Positions 19,153 to 27,406 of a stretch of DNA of 64,000 bases are shown piece by piece. The notes under the pieces are model-generated. The model saw only the letters and a list, made by a program, of their open reading frames with translations, searched no databases and had not been told where the DNA came from. The DNA is from Advenella mimigardefordensis DPN7 (GTDB lineage Bacteria; Pseudomonadota; Gammaproteobacteria; Burkholderiales; Burkholderiaceae_B): NCBI RefSeq assembly GCF_000521505.1, contig NZ_CP003915.1, positions 1,550,001-1,614,000 on the forward strand, read 5' to 3'. A program made the position numbers and the translations under genes. Each line of letters begins with the position of its first letter. Within the stretch, counting starts at the first letter, position 1.

Positions 19153-20361
19153 ATGACACTCTCACCCAAGCAGTCCGGCCAGAATAAGCTGCAACACAGC
19201 AGTTGGCTTTTTCTGGCCATATTAGGCGCGTTAATGGCGTTTACGTCGCTGTCCACGGACATTTATCTGCCCGCCATGCCGCAAATGCGGCGTGATTTAC
19301 AAGGCGATGTGGAACTCACCATTACCGGCTTCCTTGTTGGTTTTGCCGTCGCTCAGTTAATCTGGGGACCCATCAGCGATCGCATTGGTCGGCGTATTCC
19401 ATTATTTATCGGTATGATCCTTTTTATTGTCGGATCAATCGGCTGTGCCTTATCCCAAAATATCGAACAGATTGTGTTCTGGCGCGTCTTCCAGGCGCTG
19501 GGCGCCTGTACCGGCCCCATGCTGGCACGCGCCATTATTCGGGATCTTTATGCAAGAACCAAAGCCGCGCAAATGCTCTCAACCCTGACGATTATCATGG
19601 CGATCGCGCCGATCGTCGGCCCGTTACTTGGTGGTCAAATCATCAGAATCAGTTCATGGCACAGCATTTTCTGGCTGCTGACTGTCATTGGCGCGCTGAT
19701 GTTTTTCTCTCTTTTTCTATTACCTGAAACGCATCCCGCTGAGAAACGTGCCAGAACATCTGTGTTCGGCGCATTTGGCAGCTACCGAAAACTACTGAGT
19801 AACCGACAGTTTATGCGTTATACGTTATGTATCGCGTTCTTCTATGTCAGCGCCTATGCATTTATTGCCGGTTCACCCTTTGTGTATATCACATATTATG
19901 GTGTTGGAACCCAATACTATGGTGCGCTTTTTGCTATTAATCTGTTAGGTGTTATCGGACTGAGCTTTGCCAACCGTTCTCTGGTGAAAAAAATCGACCT
20001 GGATATCTTATTGCGTATTGCAACCGTGATTGCCATGATGGCGATGATTGTCCTCGCCTTGCTGGTATGGTTCAAAATCGGTGGAATTTATAGCATCGTG
20101 ATCACTGTTTTCATATTCTTCTCTATGAATGCGATGATTGCTGCCAGCGCAACAGCGGCCGCTTTAGATGGCGTACCTGAACTGGCCGGATCCGCTTCGG
20201 CCTTAATAGGTTCATTGCAGTATGGCAGTGGCATTATCTCTTCAATCCTTCTGGCCAGACTCAGTGACGGTACTCCCTGGACCATGGCGTGGATTATGGC
20301 GGTGTTTACGATAGCGAGTGCTGCGATGGCGTTGACGTCGGCGGGGAAGGGGAAGCGGTGA
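19153..20361 (+). CDS. Bcr/CflA family MFS multidrug exporter
   Basis: The 402-residue protein has 12 membrane helices. The Bcr/CflA signature DIYLPAMPQMRRDL lies in the first periplasmic loop, and the MFS motif A GPISDRIGRR is present. GPLLGGQI in helix 5 matches antiporter motif C. It should export drugs or metabolites by proton antiport. No ribosome-binding site stands out before ATG 19153. It has no adjacent regulator and appears monocistronic. Confidence 0.9.
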   Translation: MTLSPKQSGQNKLQHSSWLFLAILGALMAFTSLSTDIYLPAMPQMRRDLQGDVELTITGFLVGFAVAQLIWGPISDRIGRRIPLFIGMILFIVGSIGCALSQNIEQIVFWRVFQALGACTGPMLARAIIRDLYARTKAAQMLSTLTIIMAIAPIVGPLLGGQIIRISSWHSIFWLLTVIGALMFFSLFLLPETHPAEKRARTSVFGAFGSYRKLLSNRQFMRYTLCIAFFYVSAYAFIAGSPFVYITYYGVGTQYYGALFAINLLGVIGLSFANRSLVKKIDLDILLRIATVIAMMAMIVLALLVWFKIGGIYSIVITVFIFFSMNAMIAASATAAALDGVPELAGSASALIGSLQYGSGIISSILLARLSDGTPWTMAWIMAVFTIASAAMALTSAGKGKR

Positions 20362-20956
20362 GGGTATTTCGAAGCACCGGGTTCGCTGGACCGTAGGCAG
20401 CATTAGTTAATGGTTCTGTACTAAAGCAAAATTCATCCTCACCCAACATATCTCTGAATTTATGGTCGTAAGGGCGTGATGTCCTAGCCTACGATAGGTA
20501 TCGCTACAGCGAAATAGTGCGAGGGGCTGATAGCCCGTTCGCTGCTATTGCGAAAATAGGCATAATTCTAAAAAAGTGGTGTCATTCAGTCTATGCGTAT
20601 TTTTCAGTGACGACGTCCCGATATTCTGATCGATTCCGTTCTGATTGAAGAGGTGATTTTTTTTCTTCAAAAAAAACAATTGCTTGGATATTTTCTTCAA
20701 CTGTTTCCAACCTGAAACGTTTGGAATCGTGGTTTACCCGGTCTTGACTATAGTTACCACAAAACGCATATTCGAAGCCGCACTGATTTCTGGTTTTTGT
20801 GATGGCCTCGCGACAAATCTCGTCCTGTTTACGATGCGTACGATGTTTGAGAAATATTTGAAGTGGGGCAGGCCGCCAGGAATTCCCTCTGAACGGCTGC
20901 TGTGCTGATTACAGCCTGCTTGCCGATATTCGAAGAATTCTATTGAAAGGACGTTC
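20362..20956. other. 595-nt gap at the left border of the catabolic island
   Basis: No convincing gene. Short frames such as 20684-20908 lack a ribosome-binding site and family features. The only useful signal I see is a sigma-70-like promoter listed separately. No insertion-sequence ends, tRNA or integrase are visible at this border. Confidence 0.5.
20744..20772 (+). promoter_or_regulatory. Putative sigma-70 promoter for the first MmgE/PrpD gene
   Basis: TTGACT (20744-20749), a 17-bp spacer and CATATT (20767-20772) point toward the gene at 20957, leaving a leader of about 180 nt. The -10 matches the consensus at four of six positions. Confidence 0.4.
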
Positions 20957-22435
20957 ATGAAAATAAAACGTAGAGCTCTCTTGCTGGGCGCAACTGCGCT
21001 CCCACTTTCGGGCCATTATCCAGCTGTCGCGCAGGCAGTAAAACGGAATGGATTGCGATCGGAAGAAACAGGAGAAACACGGATCAAATCAGGCAGGAAC
21101 GCGACGGTTACAGGCATGATGCTCGATGCTATTGAGCGGCGAAGGTTTGAGCAAGTGCCTGCTGCAATCATATACGAAAGTAAGCGGGCATTAGTAAACT
21201 GGTTTGGTTGTGTATTGGGAGCAGCACAGTCCGATCCGGTGAATAGGGCCGCACAAACAGTGGGTTCCGGAACAGTGCCAATATATGGAACAACACAGAA
21301 CGCACAAGCAAAGGACGCGGCATTCCTGACATGCCTGAGTTCTGCGGTTTATGCCTTTGACGATACACATGTGCCCACGATCACCCATCCTACAGGGCCG
21401 ATAGCATCTGTGTTACTTGCGCTGGCGCACAGTGAGCACAAACTGTCAGGACAGCAATTTTTGTCAGCTTTGATTGCGGGAATAGAATTTTCTTGTAAGC
21501 TGGCCAATGCTTTGACACGTTATGCGCCAGAACCCAACTTCGGTTTGTATTTGACAGGAGTAACTGGACCGATAGGTGCTGCTGCGGCTGGAGCTATAGC
21601 ATTGGGATTGGATCGAGCATCGACAGGATGGGCTATAGGCCTTGCGGCCACTCAGGCGGCAGGCTTGCGAGCGACGCACGGCGCCATGTCCGGAATGGTT
21701 GTACCGGCATTTTCTGCCAGTGCCGGTTTGCAGGCAGTATTGCTTGCTCAAGCTGGCTTTACAAGCACTGCAGAAGTAATAAGTGGTGAGCGTGGTCTGA
21801 TTGCCGCCTATGCCCCCGGTGCTGATTGGGATGCTGCATTTTCAGGCCTGGGCGAAGATTTTGAGATACGCCGTGTTTCATATAAGCCTTATCCTTGTGG
21901 CGTGGTAATTCATCCTCTGTTGAATGTTCTTAAAAGTGCTGCGTTGTCAGACTTGACGAATACGAACGTTCAAGGAGTAGAGGTGCGTGTGAGTAAGCGT
22001 ACTAAAACGTTGACTGATAACGCAGCTCCCACGGACATGTTTGCAGCAATCGTCAGCGCCCAGCATTGGGTTGCTCTTGCTATTCTGGGTCACCCTTTGG
22101 GAGTGAACGGGTTACAACAGGAGCAGATTGATGATCCAGAGGTTTCCAAAATGCGTAAAAAAATTAAATTGGTGTCAGACGACGCGTTGGAGGTCACCGA
22201 TTGTGTTATCACGCTACAGATGAATGAGCATGCTCCAGTTACTCTGCATGGAAACAAAGTCGATCAGGCAGAAATGACGCTTAACGATGTCGCGCTTAAG
22301 GAGAAATACATGAACCAGGGTCGCGGGACAATGGATCAATTCCAGCTGGAAAAATTATTGGCCTTGCTTTTAAATATTGAGCAATCAAAGGATATTGGTC
22401 GGGATATTAGTGCTATTTTTCGTCCTGTTAGCTGA
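20957..22435 (+). CDS. MmgE/PrpD family protein with N-terminal export-type signal
   Basis: The 492-residue protein has the MmgE/PrpD fold (2-methylcitrate and aconitate-type dehydratases, cis-aconitate decarboxylase). Visible blocks are TITHPTGPIASVLLALA, GLAATQAAGLRATHG and YKPYPCGVVIHP. It begins MKIKRRALLLGATALPLSG and continues to AVAQA, which looks like a Tat- or Sec-type signal; this is unusual because the family is cytoplasmic. AAAGGA precedes the ATG. Codon use looks more AT-rich than the neighbours. It has a distant paralogue at 43937. The substrate is unknown. Confidence 0.82.
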   Translation: MKIKRRALLLGATALPLSGHYPAVAQAVKRNGLRSEETGETRIKSGRNATVTGMMLDAIERRRFEQVPAAIIYESKRALVNWFGCVLGAAQSDPVNRAAQTVGSGTVPIYGTTQNAQAKDAAFLTCLSSAVYAFDDTHVPTITHPTGPIASVLLALAHSEHKLSGQQFLSALIAGIEFSCKLANALTRYAPEPNFGLYLTGVTGPIGAAAAGAIALGLDRASTGWAIGLAATQAAGLRATHGAMSGMVVPAFSASAGLQAVLLAQAGFTSTAEVISGERGLIAAYAPGADWDAAFSGLGEDFEIRRVSYKPYPCGVVIHPLLNVLKSAALSDLTNTNVQGVEVRVSKRTKTLTDNAAPTDMFAAIVSAQHWVALAILGHPLGVNGLQQEQIDDPEVSKMRKKIKLVSDDALEVTDCVITLQMNEHAPVTLHGNKVDQAEMTLNDVALKEKYMNQGRGTMDQFQLEKLLALLLNIEQSKDIGRDISAIFRPVS

Positions 22436-22535
22436 ATCAATAAATTCCTGCACCTACCATTCAGATGTGATTTATCAAAATCACAGACGGCGTTAGTTGT
22501 CACCCGGCTCGTATGCTCATATCCCCAAAAGCGAA

Positions 22536-22588
22536 ACGCGGCGTCCCTAAAATCAACATGGACGGTCCTTCCTTGTACTACCTATAAT
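22536..22588 (+). promoter_or_regulatory. 28-bp island element, copy A, plus -10 TATAAT
   Basis: The element spans 22536-22563 (starts ACGCGGCGTCC, ends CATGGAC). The -10 hexamer TATAAT begins at 22583, exactly 20 nt after the last base of the element. It matches copy B at 23 of 28 positions. It would drive the acyl-CoA dehydrogenase gene at 22702 with a leader of roughly 110 nt. Confidence 0.75.
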
Positions 22589-22701
22589 TTTGACAAATAT
22601 GCATTGCGATGAGAGCTCCACTTCAGGAATGTCTGAACATTTTTGGATCAAATCGGTAATGCGCGCACGATAACAGGGTATTACGCACAAAGGATCACCG
22701 C

Positions 22702-23880
22702 ATGAGCAGCCAGAAACTGAAATTGAACGAGACACAACGGGCATTGATCGGCACTGTCCGGGATCTGGCGCGGGATAAGCACTGGCGTACCAATTCGATC
22801 AATTACATGGACGGCACGTTTCCTCATGAAAATTTGCGGGAACTTGCCAAACTTGGCGTAATGGGGATGTCGGTACCCGAAGAATACGGTGGCCTGGCGT
22901 TGCCCGTATTCGATACTGCACTGGTGCTGGAAGAAATTGCCAAGTATTGCTACGCGACCGCCATGGGCGTTATGAGTTCTGTGGGCGTCCAGACCAGGGT
23001 CATCAGCAAATACGCCCCAGAGAGCCTGAAGCAGAAAATTCTGCCCGGGGTGTGTACCGGTGAAGTCAATATGGCCGTGGGGATGACCGAGCCGCACGCC
23101 GGCACAGACGTACCCAACTACAAAACCAATACGGTCATCAAGAACGATTGCGCTGTAGTGAATGGCATTAAGACCCTGATCAGCAAGGTGGATGAGGCAG
23201 AGTGGTTCGTCGTCTTTACCCGAATCAACGGTACACCTGGTCGTGATGGTATTGGCTGTGTGCTGGTTAATCGGAATACGCCCGGATTTGAAGTGACTGC
23301 ACGCTACCATACGATGGGCGGCGAGTTTCTTGGTGAGATTCAGTTCAACGACGTTCAGGTGCCACTGGAAAATGTGATTCTGCGTGAGGGCGCTTTCAAG
23401 AAACTGCTCACGGCCTTTAATACCCAGCGCTGCCTGAATCCTAGCGTCTCGCTTGGGCTGGCCGAGGCGGCCTTCGAAGAGGCGATCAATTACGTGAGAG
23501 ACCGTACGATTCGCGGCCAGCGCGTGGCAGATTTTCAGGGGATTCAGTGGAAGCTGGCTGAGATGTATCGCGATATTGAAGCGGGCCGTGCACTGTTGTA
23601 TCAGGCCGCCTTGTCGGCGGACCCGTTTCCCAATCCGCATCAGGCGGCGGTTGCCAAGATGTACAACAACGAAATGGCCATACGCGTTAGCAGCGAAGCA
23701 CTGCAGGTGCATGGTGGCTATGGCTTTACCGATGATTACCCGATTTCCCGCATTTACCGTGCTGTGCGCTACGGGACACTGGGTGGCGGCACCGTGGAGA
23801 CGCTAAAAGACCTGGTCGGTAAAAAACTGGTTAGTGATTTTGAACCGGTGGATGGTTTTCTATCGATGGGGAATTTTTAA
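22702..23880 (+). CDS. Acyl-CoA dehydrogenase, paralogue of the gene at 27407
   Basis: The 392-residue flavoprotein has the ACAD fold: N-terminal helices (LNETQRALIGTVRDLA), FAD contacts MTEPHAGTDVPNYKT and a C-terminal helical domain with LQVHGGYGFTDDYPISR. It would oxidise an acyl-CoA to an enoyl-CoA. The segment that normally reads EGT near the C-terminus is GTLGGGTVETLKD, so the classical catalytic Glu is not at its usual place. It ends in a distinctive DGFLSMGNF tail shared with its paralogue. It sits alone between the element-A promoter and a convergent LysR gene. Confidence 0.9.
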   Translation: MSSQKLKLNETQRALIGTVRDLARDKHWRTNSINYMDGTFPHENLRELAKLGVMGMSVPEEYGGLALPVFDTALVLEEIAKYCYATAMGVMSSVGVQTRVISKYAPESLKQKILPGVCTGEVNMAVGMTEPHAGTDVPNYKTNTVIKNDCAVVNGIKTLISKVDEAEWFVVFTRINGTPGRDGIGCVLVNRNTPGFEVTARYHTMGGEFLGEIQFNDVQVPLENVILREGAFKKLLTAFNTQRCLNPSVSLGLAEAAFEEAINYVRDRTIRGQRVADFQGIQWKLAEMYRDIEAGRALLYQAALSADPFPNPHQAAVAKMYNNEMAIRVSSEALQVHGGYGFTDDYPISRIYRAVRYGTLGGGTVETLKDLVGKKLVSDFEPVDGFLSMGNF

Positions 23881-24025
23881 GTACAGGTGCCCAGAGTCAC
23901 GATACGCTGGTTCTGATTAAGACTGGACGAATCCCGGAGAGCAAACGATCATGCAGGATGTGAATGCCAGAGCGACCCTGTTTAACGCAAAAATTACGTA
24001 TGAATTGCAATGATTGATAAAATTG

Positions 24026-24045
24026 CGGCGCGACAAGGCGCGCCG
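24026..24045. terminator. GC hairpin between convergent dehydrogenase and LysR genes
   Basis: Arms CGGCGCG (24026-24032) and CGCGCCG (24039-24045) flank a 6-nt loop. There is no long T-run, so the terminator assignment is tentative. Confidence 0.4.
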
Positions 24046-24066
24046 ACAAAACAGATATTGCAGGTG

Positions 24067-24972
24067 TTATTCAACAGTTGGCTTAATTCCAGGCCACACC
24101 TGCCGTGCTGCTTCCATGAAGGCAACGATAAGCGGATCATTTTTGCGGCACACCTGATGCGCTATAAACAGTGGAAGCTGTGTGATGCCCAGTGGCGCGA
24201 TAGCCAGGATACCGCTTTTTTCGTCCTCGAGCGCATGTTCTTCGCGCATCAGCATGAGGCCCATGCCGGACAGGAGCATGGAGCGCGCCAACGATGAATT
24301 ATCAAAGCGGACAGCAGTATTGGGTTTCAGGCCTCGCGTTTCGAACAGGCCCGCAAGCATGTCCGAATATGCCTTGCTGCTATCCATGGGAGCAATCCAT
24401 GGCATGGCGGCCAGCGCTTTCCAGTCCGCGTTCTCTATCTGCTCTTTCCAGTCTATCGGGCCCACGATACGAAACGTAATTTTTGTCAGCTCGTAATGAA
24501 TCAGGCCAGGGTCCAGAGAAGGGCCGAGCATGACGCCGACATCCAGTTCTCCGGTTTTCAGCTCCTGCCGGGTTCCGGCTGACTGGCGAGCACGCAGGTC
24601 GATCTTGACCAGTGGGTGCATGCGATGCATGGCCGCCACGATTTGCGCGACGCGGCTGATGCTGGGATCGCTGCTTGAACTGACCACGAGTGCGCCTTCG
24701 ATTTTGCCCCGTAGCTCACGTGCGAAAGAAGTGAATGCATTTGCTTCATTCAGAAGATCACGCGCGCGTTCAAGCAACAGCTCGCCTGCTGTCGTTAGTT
24801 TGAGACTGCGGTTGGTGCGTATAAACAGCTCTATATCGAGGTTTTCCTCGATGGCACGCACATGGGCGCTGGCGGCAGATTGGCTCATATGTAAACGTTC
24901 CGCAGCACGGGTAAGATGCTCTTCCTCTGCGACACCAACGAATGTGCGCAGCTGAGCGAGATCAATCAGCAT
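24067..24972 (-). CDS. LysR family regulator, candidate master regulator of the catabolic island
   Basis: The 301-residue LysR-type regulator has a typical N-terminal winged helix (HLTRAAERLHMSQSAASAHVRAIEE) and an effector domain from about residue 90. AGGAGA precedes ATG 24972. It is divergent from the CoA-transferase operon starting at 25244, and the shared 271-nt gap holds element copy B plus a separate dyad (25052-25071). LysR proteins usually control the divergent gene and respond to a pathway intermediate, so this is the best candidate to bind the five element copies. It is the only regulator gene I see inside the island. Confidence 0.9.
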   Translation of the reverse strand: MLIDLAQLRTFVGVAEEEHLTRAAERLHMSQSAASAHVRAIEENLDIELFIRTNRSLKLTTAGELLLERARDLLNEANAFTSFARELRGKIEGALVVSSSSDPSISRVAQIVAAMHRMHPLVKIDLRARQSAGTRQELKTGELDVGVMLGPSLDPGLIHYELTKITFRIVGPIDWKEQIENADWKALAAMPWIAPMDSSKAYSDMLAGLFETRGLKPNTAVRFDNSSLARSMLLSGMGLMLMREEHALEDEKSGILAIAPLGITQLPLFIAHQVCRKNDPLIVAFMEAARQVWPGIKPTVE

Positions 24973-25051
24973 GAAGCAATGTCTCCTGTACTTATTCTAA
25001 TGATTTTTGTGAATATGAATACAGATCACGTTGTCCCTGATTCTTGAGCGC

Positions 25052-25071
25052 TACCTGCCGAAAGACAGGTA
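25052..25071. promoter_or_regulatory. Dyad in the divergent LysR/CoA-transferase promoter region
   Basis: TACCTG (25052-25057) and CAGGTA (25066-25071) form a 20-bp interrupted dyad 25 nt upstream of element B. Its position fits a LysR recognition site, with element B nearer the promoter as the activation site. Confidence 0.4.
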
Positions 25072-25095
25072 TTTTTCTTGGTTCTGAAAACAAGG

Positions 25096-25148
25096 ACACG
25101 GCGTCCTAAAAATCGCCATGGACCAGTATGCGAACTTGATTCTACACT
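25096..25148 (+). promoter_or_regulatory. 28-bp island element, copy B, plus -10 TACACT
   Basis: The element spans 25096-25123 (starts ACACGGCGTCC, ends CGCCATGGAC). The -10-like TACACT starts at 25143, 20 nt after the element end, the same spacing as copy A. GG precedes the element. It would drive the operon beginning at 25244. Confidence 0.75.
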
Positions 25149-25243
25149 AACTTGAACTTGCAAACGACCGGATTCCGTCTTCGTAGTAGATGCGACTGCC
25201 AGCCTTTGCTTATCGTTCCATTATTGGTATTTATTGAGTCAAT

Positions 25244-26551
25244 ATGTCACAGGAAATCCGTAGCGTCACCTCCATGCAATCGCCTAGTCAGCTTTTGGCG
25301 CAGTTGCGTTTCGCTGACTATATCCAGCCGGGCGACGTGATTGGCTGGCCTCAGGGACCTGGCGAACCACTGGCATTGACGCAGAAGCTGGTTGAACAAC
25401 GTGCCGCGCTTCCCCCATGTGCCTTGTTGTTCGGACTGAGCGTGTCAAATACCTTGCAGCCGGAGCTGTCTGCCCATTTTCAATTTCATGCGCTCAATGG
25501 CGCGGGCACGGCGCGTAAGGTAACCGCTAGTGCAGCCATCTTTCCGTCGCATGTCAGTACGATTCCAAGGCTTTTCCGATCAGGGAAATTACGGATCGAC
25601 ATTGCGCTCATTCAGGTTGTTCCAGTATCTGCCGGGAAGTATTCGCTTGGTGTTATCGCCGATTTTACCCAGGCCATGATCGACAGCGCGCGCGTGGTTA
25701 TTGCGATCATTAATCCGGCGTTGCCCAGGCTGGGTGCGGACGCACTGGTAGACGCAGCGGATATAGATGTTCTGGTGGAAGGTGATGATCGCATCCTGGA
25801 TATGCCCGATGCACAGCCATCCGACGTAGAGCGTCAGGTGGCGCGGCAGGTTGCTGCGCTGATCCCGGATCGGGCAACGGTGCAATTGGGCGTAGGAACA
25901 TTGCCGACAGCGGTCGCCGAGGCGCTTGTAGATCACCGGGAACTGGGTGTTCACAGTGGAGTGGTGTCGGATGTATTGGTTTCATTGGTTGAAAAGGGCG
26001 TTGTAAGCAACGCGCACAAGGGCCTGGATGCTGGATTGACGGTAACGGGTGGTTTGTTTGGCACTCAACGTTTGCGTGAATTCGCGGCGCAGCACAATCT
26101 TGTGTCACTGCGTTGCGCGGACTATACCCATAGTCTGGCGACGGCTTCGGCATTGCAGTGTTTTCATACCGTTAACTCGGCCATTGAGATTGATTTAACC
26201 GGGCAGGTCAATGCCGAGGTGGCGGGAGGTCGTTACCTGGGCGCATTAGGTGGACATGCCGATTTCGTACGGGCGGGCACATTATCGCCAGGCGGGCGCT
26301 CCATCATTGCGATTCCGTCGGCGACAGCAGATGGCAAGCATTCGCGGCTGGTGGCTTCGCTGGGCATGCGCCCTGTGACCACTTCACGGGGAGATGTGGA
26401 TATTGTGGTTACCGAATATGGGGTTGCCCATTTGCAGGGATGTTCACTGAACGAACGAATACGACAACTGATCGCGATCGCCCATCCTGATCATCGCGAG
26501 ACCTTGGAAAAACAGGCGCAGGACATCAAAAAAGCACAGGGATTTCAATGA
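25244..26551 (+). CDS. Acetyl-CoA hydrolase/transferase family protein (CoA transferase)
   Basis: The 435-residue protein belongs to the acetyl-CoA hydrolase / 4-hydroxybutyrate CoA-transferase family. The probable catalytic Glu lies in SAIEIDLTGQVNAEV; a Gly-rich CoA-binding stretch GALGGHADFVRAG and the C-terminal VTEYGVAHLQG are typical. It would move CoA between an acyl-CoA and a free carboxylic acid, activating the substrate or recycling the product. The start is uncertain: no ribosome-binding site precedes ATG 25244, and ATG 25274 is an alternative. Its stop overlaps the next gene by 4 nt (ATGA). Confidence 0.88.
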   Translation: MSQEIRSVTSMQSPSQLLAQLRFADYIQPGDVIGWPQGPGEPLALTQKLVEQRAALPPCALLFGLSVSNTLQPELSAHFQFHALNGAGTARKVTASAAIFPSHVSTIPRLFRSGKLRIDIALIQVVPVSAGKYSLGVIADFTQAMIDSARVVIAIINPALPRLGADALVDAADIDVLVEGDDRILDMPDAQPSDVERQVARQVAALIPDRATVQLGVGTLPTAVAEALVDHRELGVHSGVVSDVLVSLVEKGVVSNAHKGLDAGLTVTGGLFGTQRLREFAAQHNLVSLRCADYTHSLATASALQCFHTVNSAIEIDLTGQVNAEVAGGRYLGALGGHADFVRAGTLSPGGRSIIAIPSATADGKHSRLVASLGMRPVTTSRGDVDIVVTEYGVAHLQGCSLNERIRQLIAIAHPDHRETLEKQAQDIKKAQGFQ

Positions 26552-27330
26552 GTAACGAAATTGTAGTTAAAAATCTGGGAGAGCACGTTTTCGAGATCTG
26601 GATGAACCGGCCCGATCGCATGAATGCGCTGGGACGGGAAACCGTTATCGAATTTCTTCAGGCGATTCGTGATGTGGCAGCCAGCCCGGCACGCGTGGTG
26701 CTGATCCGTGGCAGCGGTCGTGGCTTTTGCGCCGGTGCCGATCTCAAGCAGCGTGCCCAAATGACATTTCACGAACGTCTTGAGCACAACGCGGGTATTA
26801 ATGATGTGGTCAATGCCATCGCCGATGCGCGCTTTGTCAGTATTGCCGTGATGAACGGCGTGGCGCTTGGTGGCGGGCTGGAGCTGGCCATGGCCTGCGA
26901 CTTGCGCTTTGCCGCCAGCGGGATTTCACTGGGTCTGACCGAAAGCCGGGTTGGTGCCTTTCCTGGTGCTGGCGGTACACAAAGGCTGCCTCGGCTGGTG
27001 GGCGTGAGTCGCGCGTTGCATATGATGCTCAGCGGTGAACCCGTGATAAGTGATTACGCTTTATCCATCGGATTGGTGAACGAAGTCATGCCGCAGGATC
27101 AACTTGAAACACGAGCCCACGAATTTGCCACTCTCCTGGCAGGACGGTCGGCGCCGGCTATGGCGCATATCAAACGGCTGGTGTATCGCGGGGTAGAACG
27201 TCCTCTGGAAGATGCCTTGCGCATGGAGCGAGCAGCCTTGCCGGCCATTCTGGGTTCGGCCGATTATGCCGAAGGCCTGGCTGCCTTTGCAGAGAAGCGG
27301 CCACCCCGTTTCACCGGCGTAGCAGAGTGA
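26548..27330 (+). CDS. Enoyl-CoA hydratase/isomerase family protein
   Basis: The 260-residue crotonase-fold protein has oxyanion-hole segments GFCAGADLKQ and VALGGGLELAMACDLR. A catalytic Glu lies in LTESRVGAFPGAGGTQRLPRLVG, the pattern of active hydratases. It should add water to the enoyl-CoA formed by one of the acyl-CoA dehydrogenases. The start overlaps the CoA-transferase stop (ATGA), and the next gene follows after 76 nt, consistent with a single operon driven from element B. Confidence 0.9.
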   Translation: MSNEIVVKNLGEHVFEIWMNRPDRMNALGRETVIEFLQAIRDVAASPARVVLIRGSGRGFCAGADLKQRAQMTFHERLEHNAGINDVVNAIADARFVSIAVMNGVALGGGLELAMACDLRFAASGISLGLTESRVGAFPGAGGTQRLPRLVGVSRALHMMLSGEPVISDYALSIGLVNEVMPQDQLETRAHEFATLLAGRSAPAMAHIKRLVYRGVERPLEDALRMERAALPAILGSADYAEGLAAFAEKRPPRFTGVAE

Positions 27331-27406
27331 ACCATAACTGCAGACTAAACGCCACCACGTGGGCAACAAACATTTTAAATTCTATTTCTAAGCAGGGGAG
27401 TACAAC

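Noticed and set aside
20684..20908. Possible 74-residue gene in the gap before the catabolic island
   Set aside because: No ribosome-binding site, no family features, and it overlaps the likely promoter of the 20957 gene.
22681..23712. 343-codon open frame antisense to the acyl-CoA dehydrogenase
   Set aside because: It is a shadow of the 22702 gene; no recognisable domain, and the same shadow appears opposite the paralogue at 27407.
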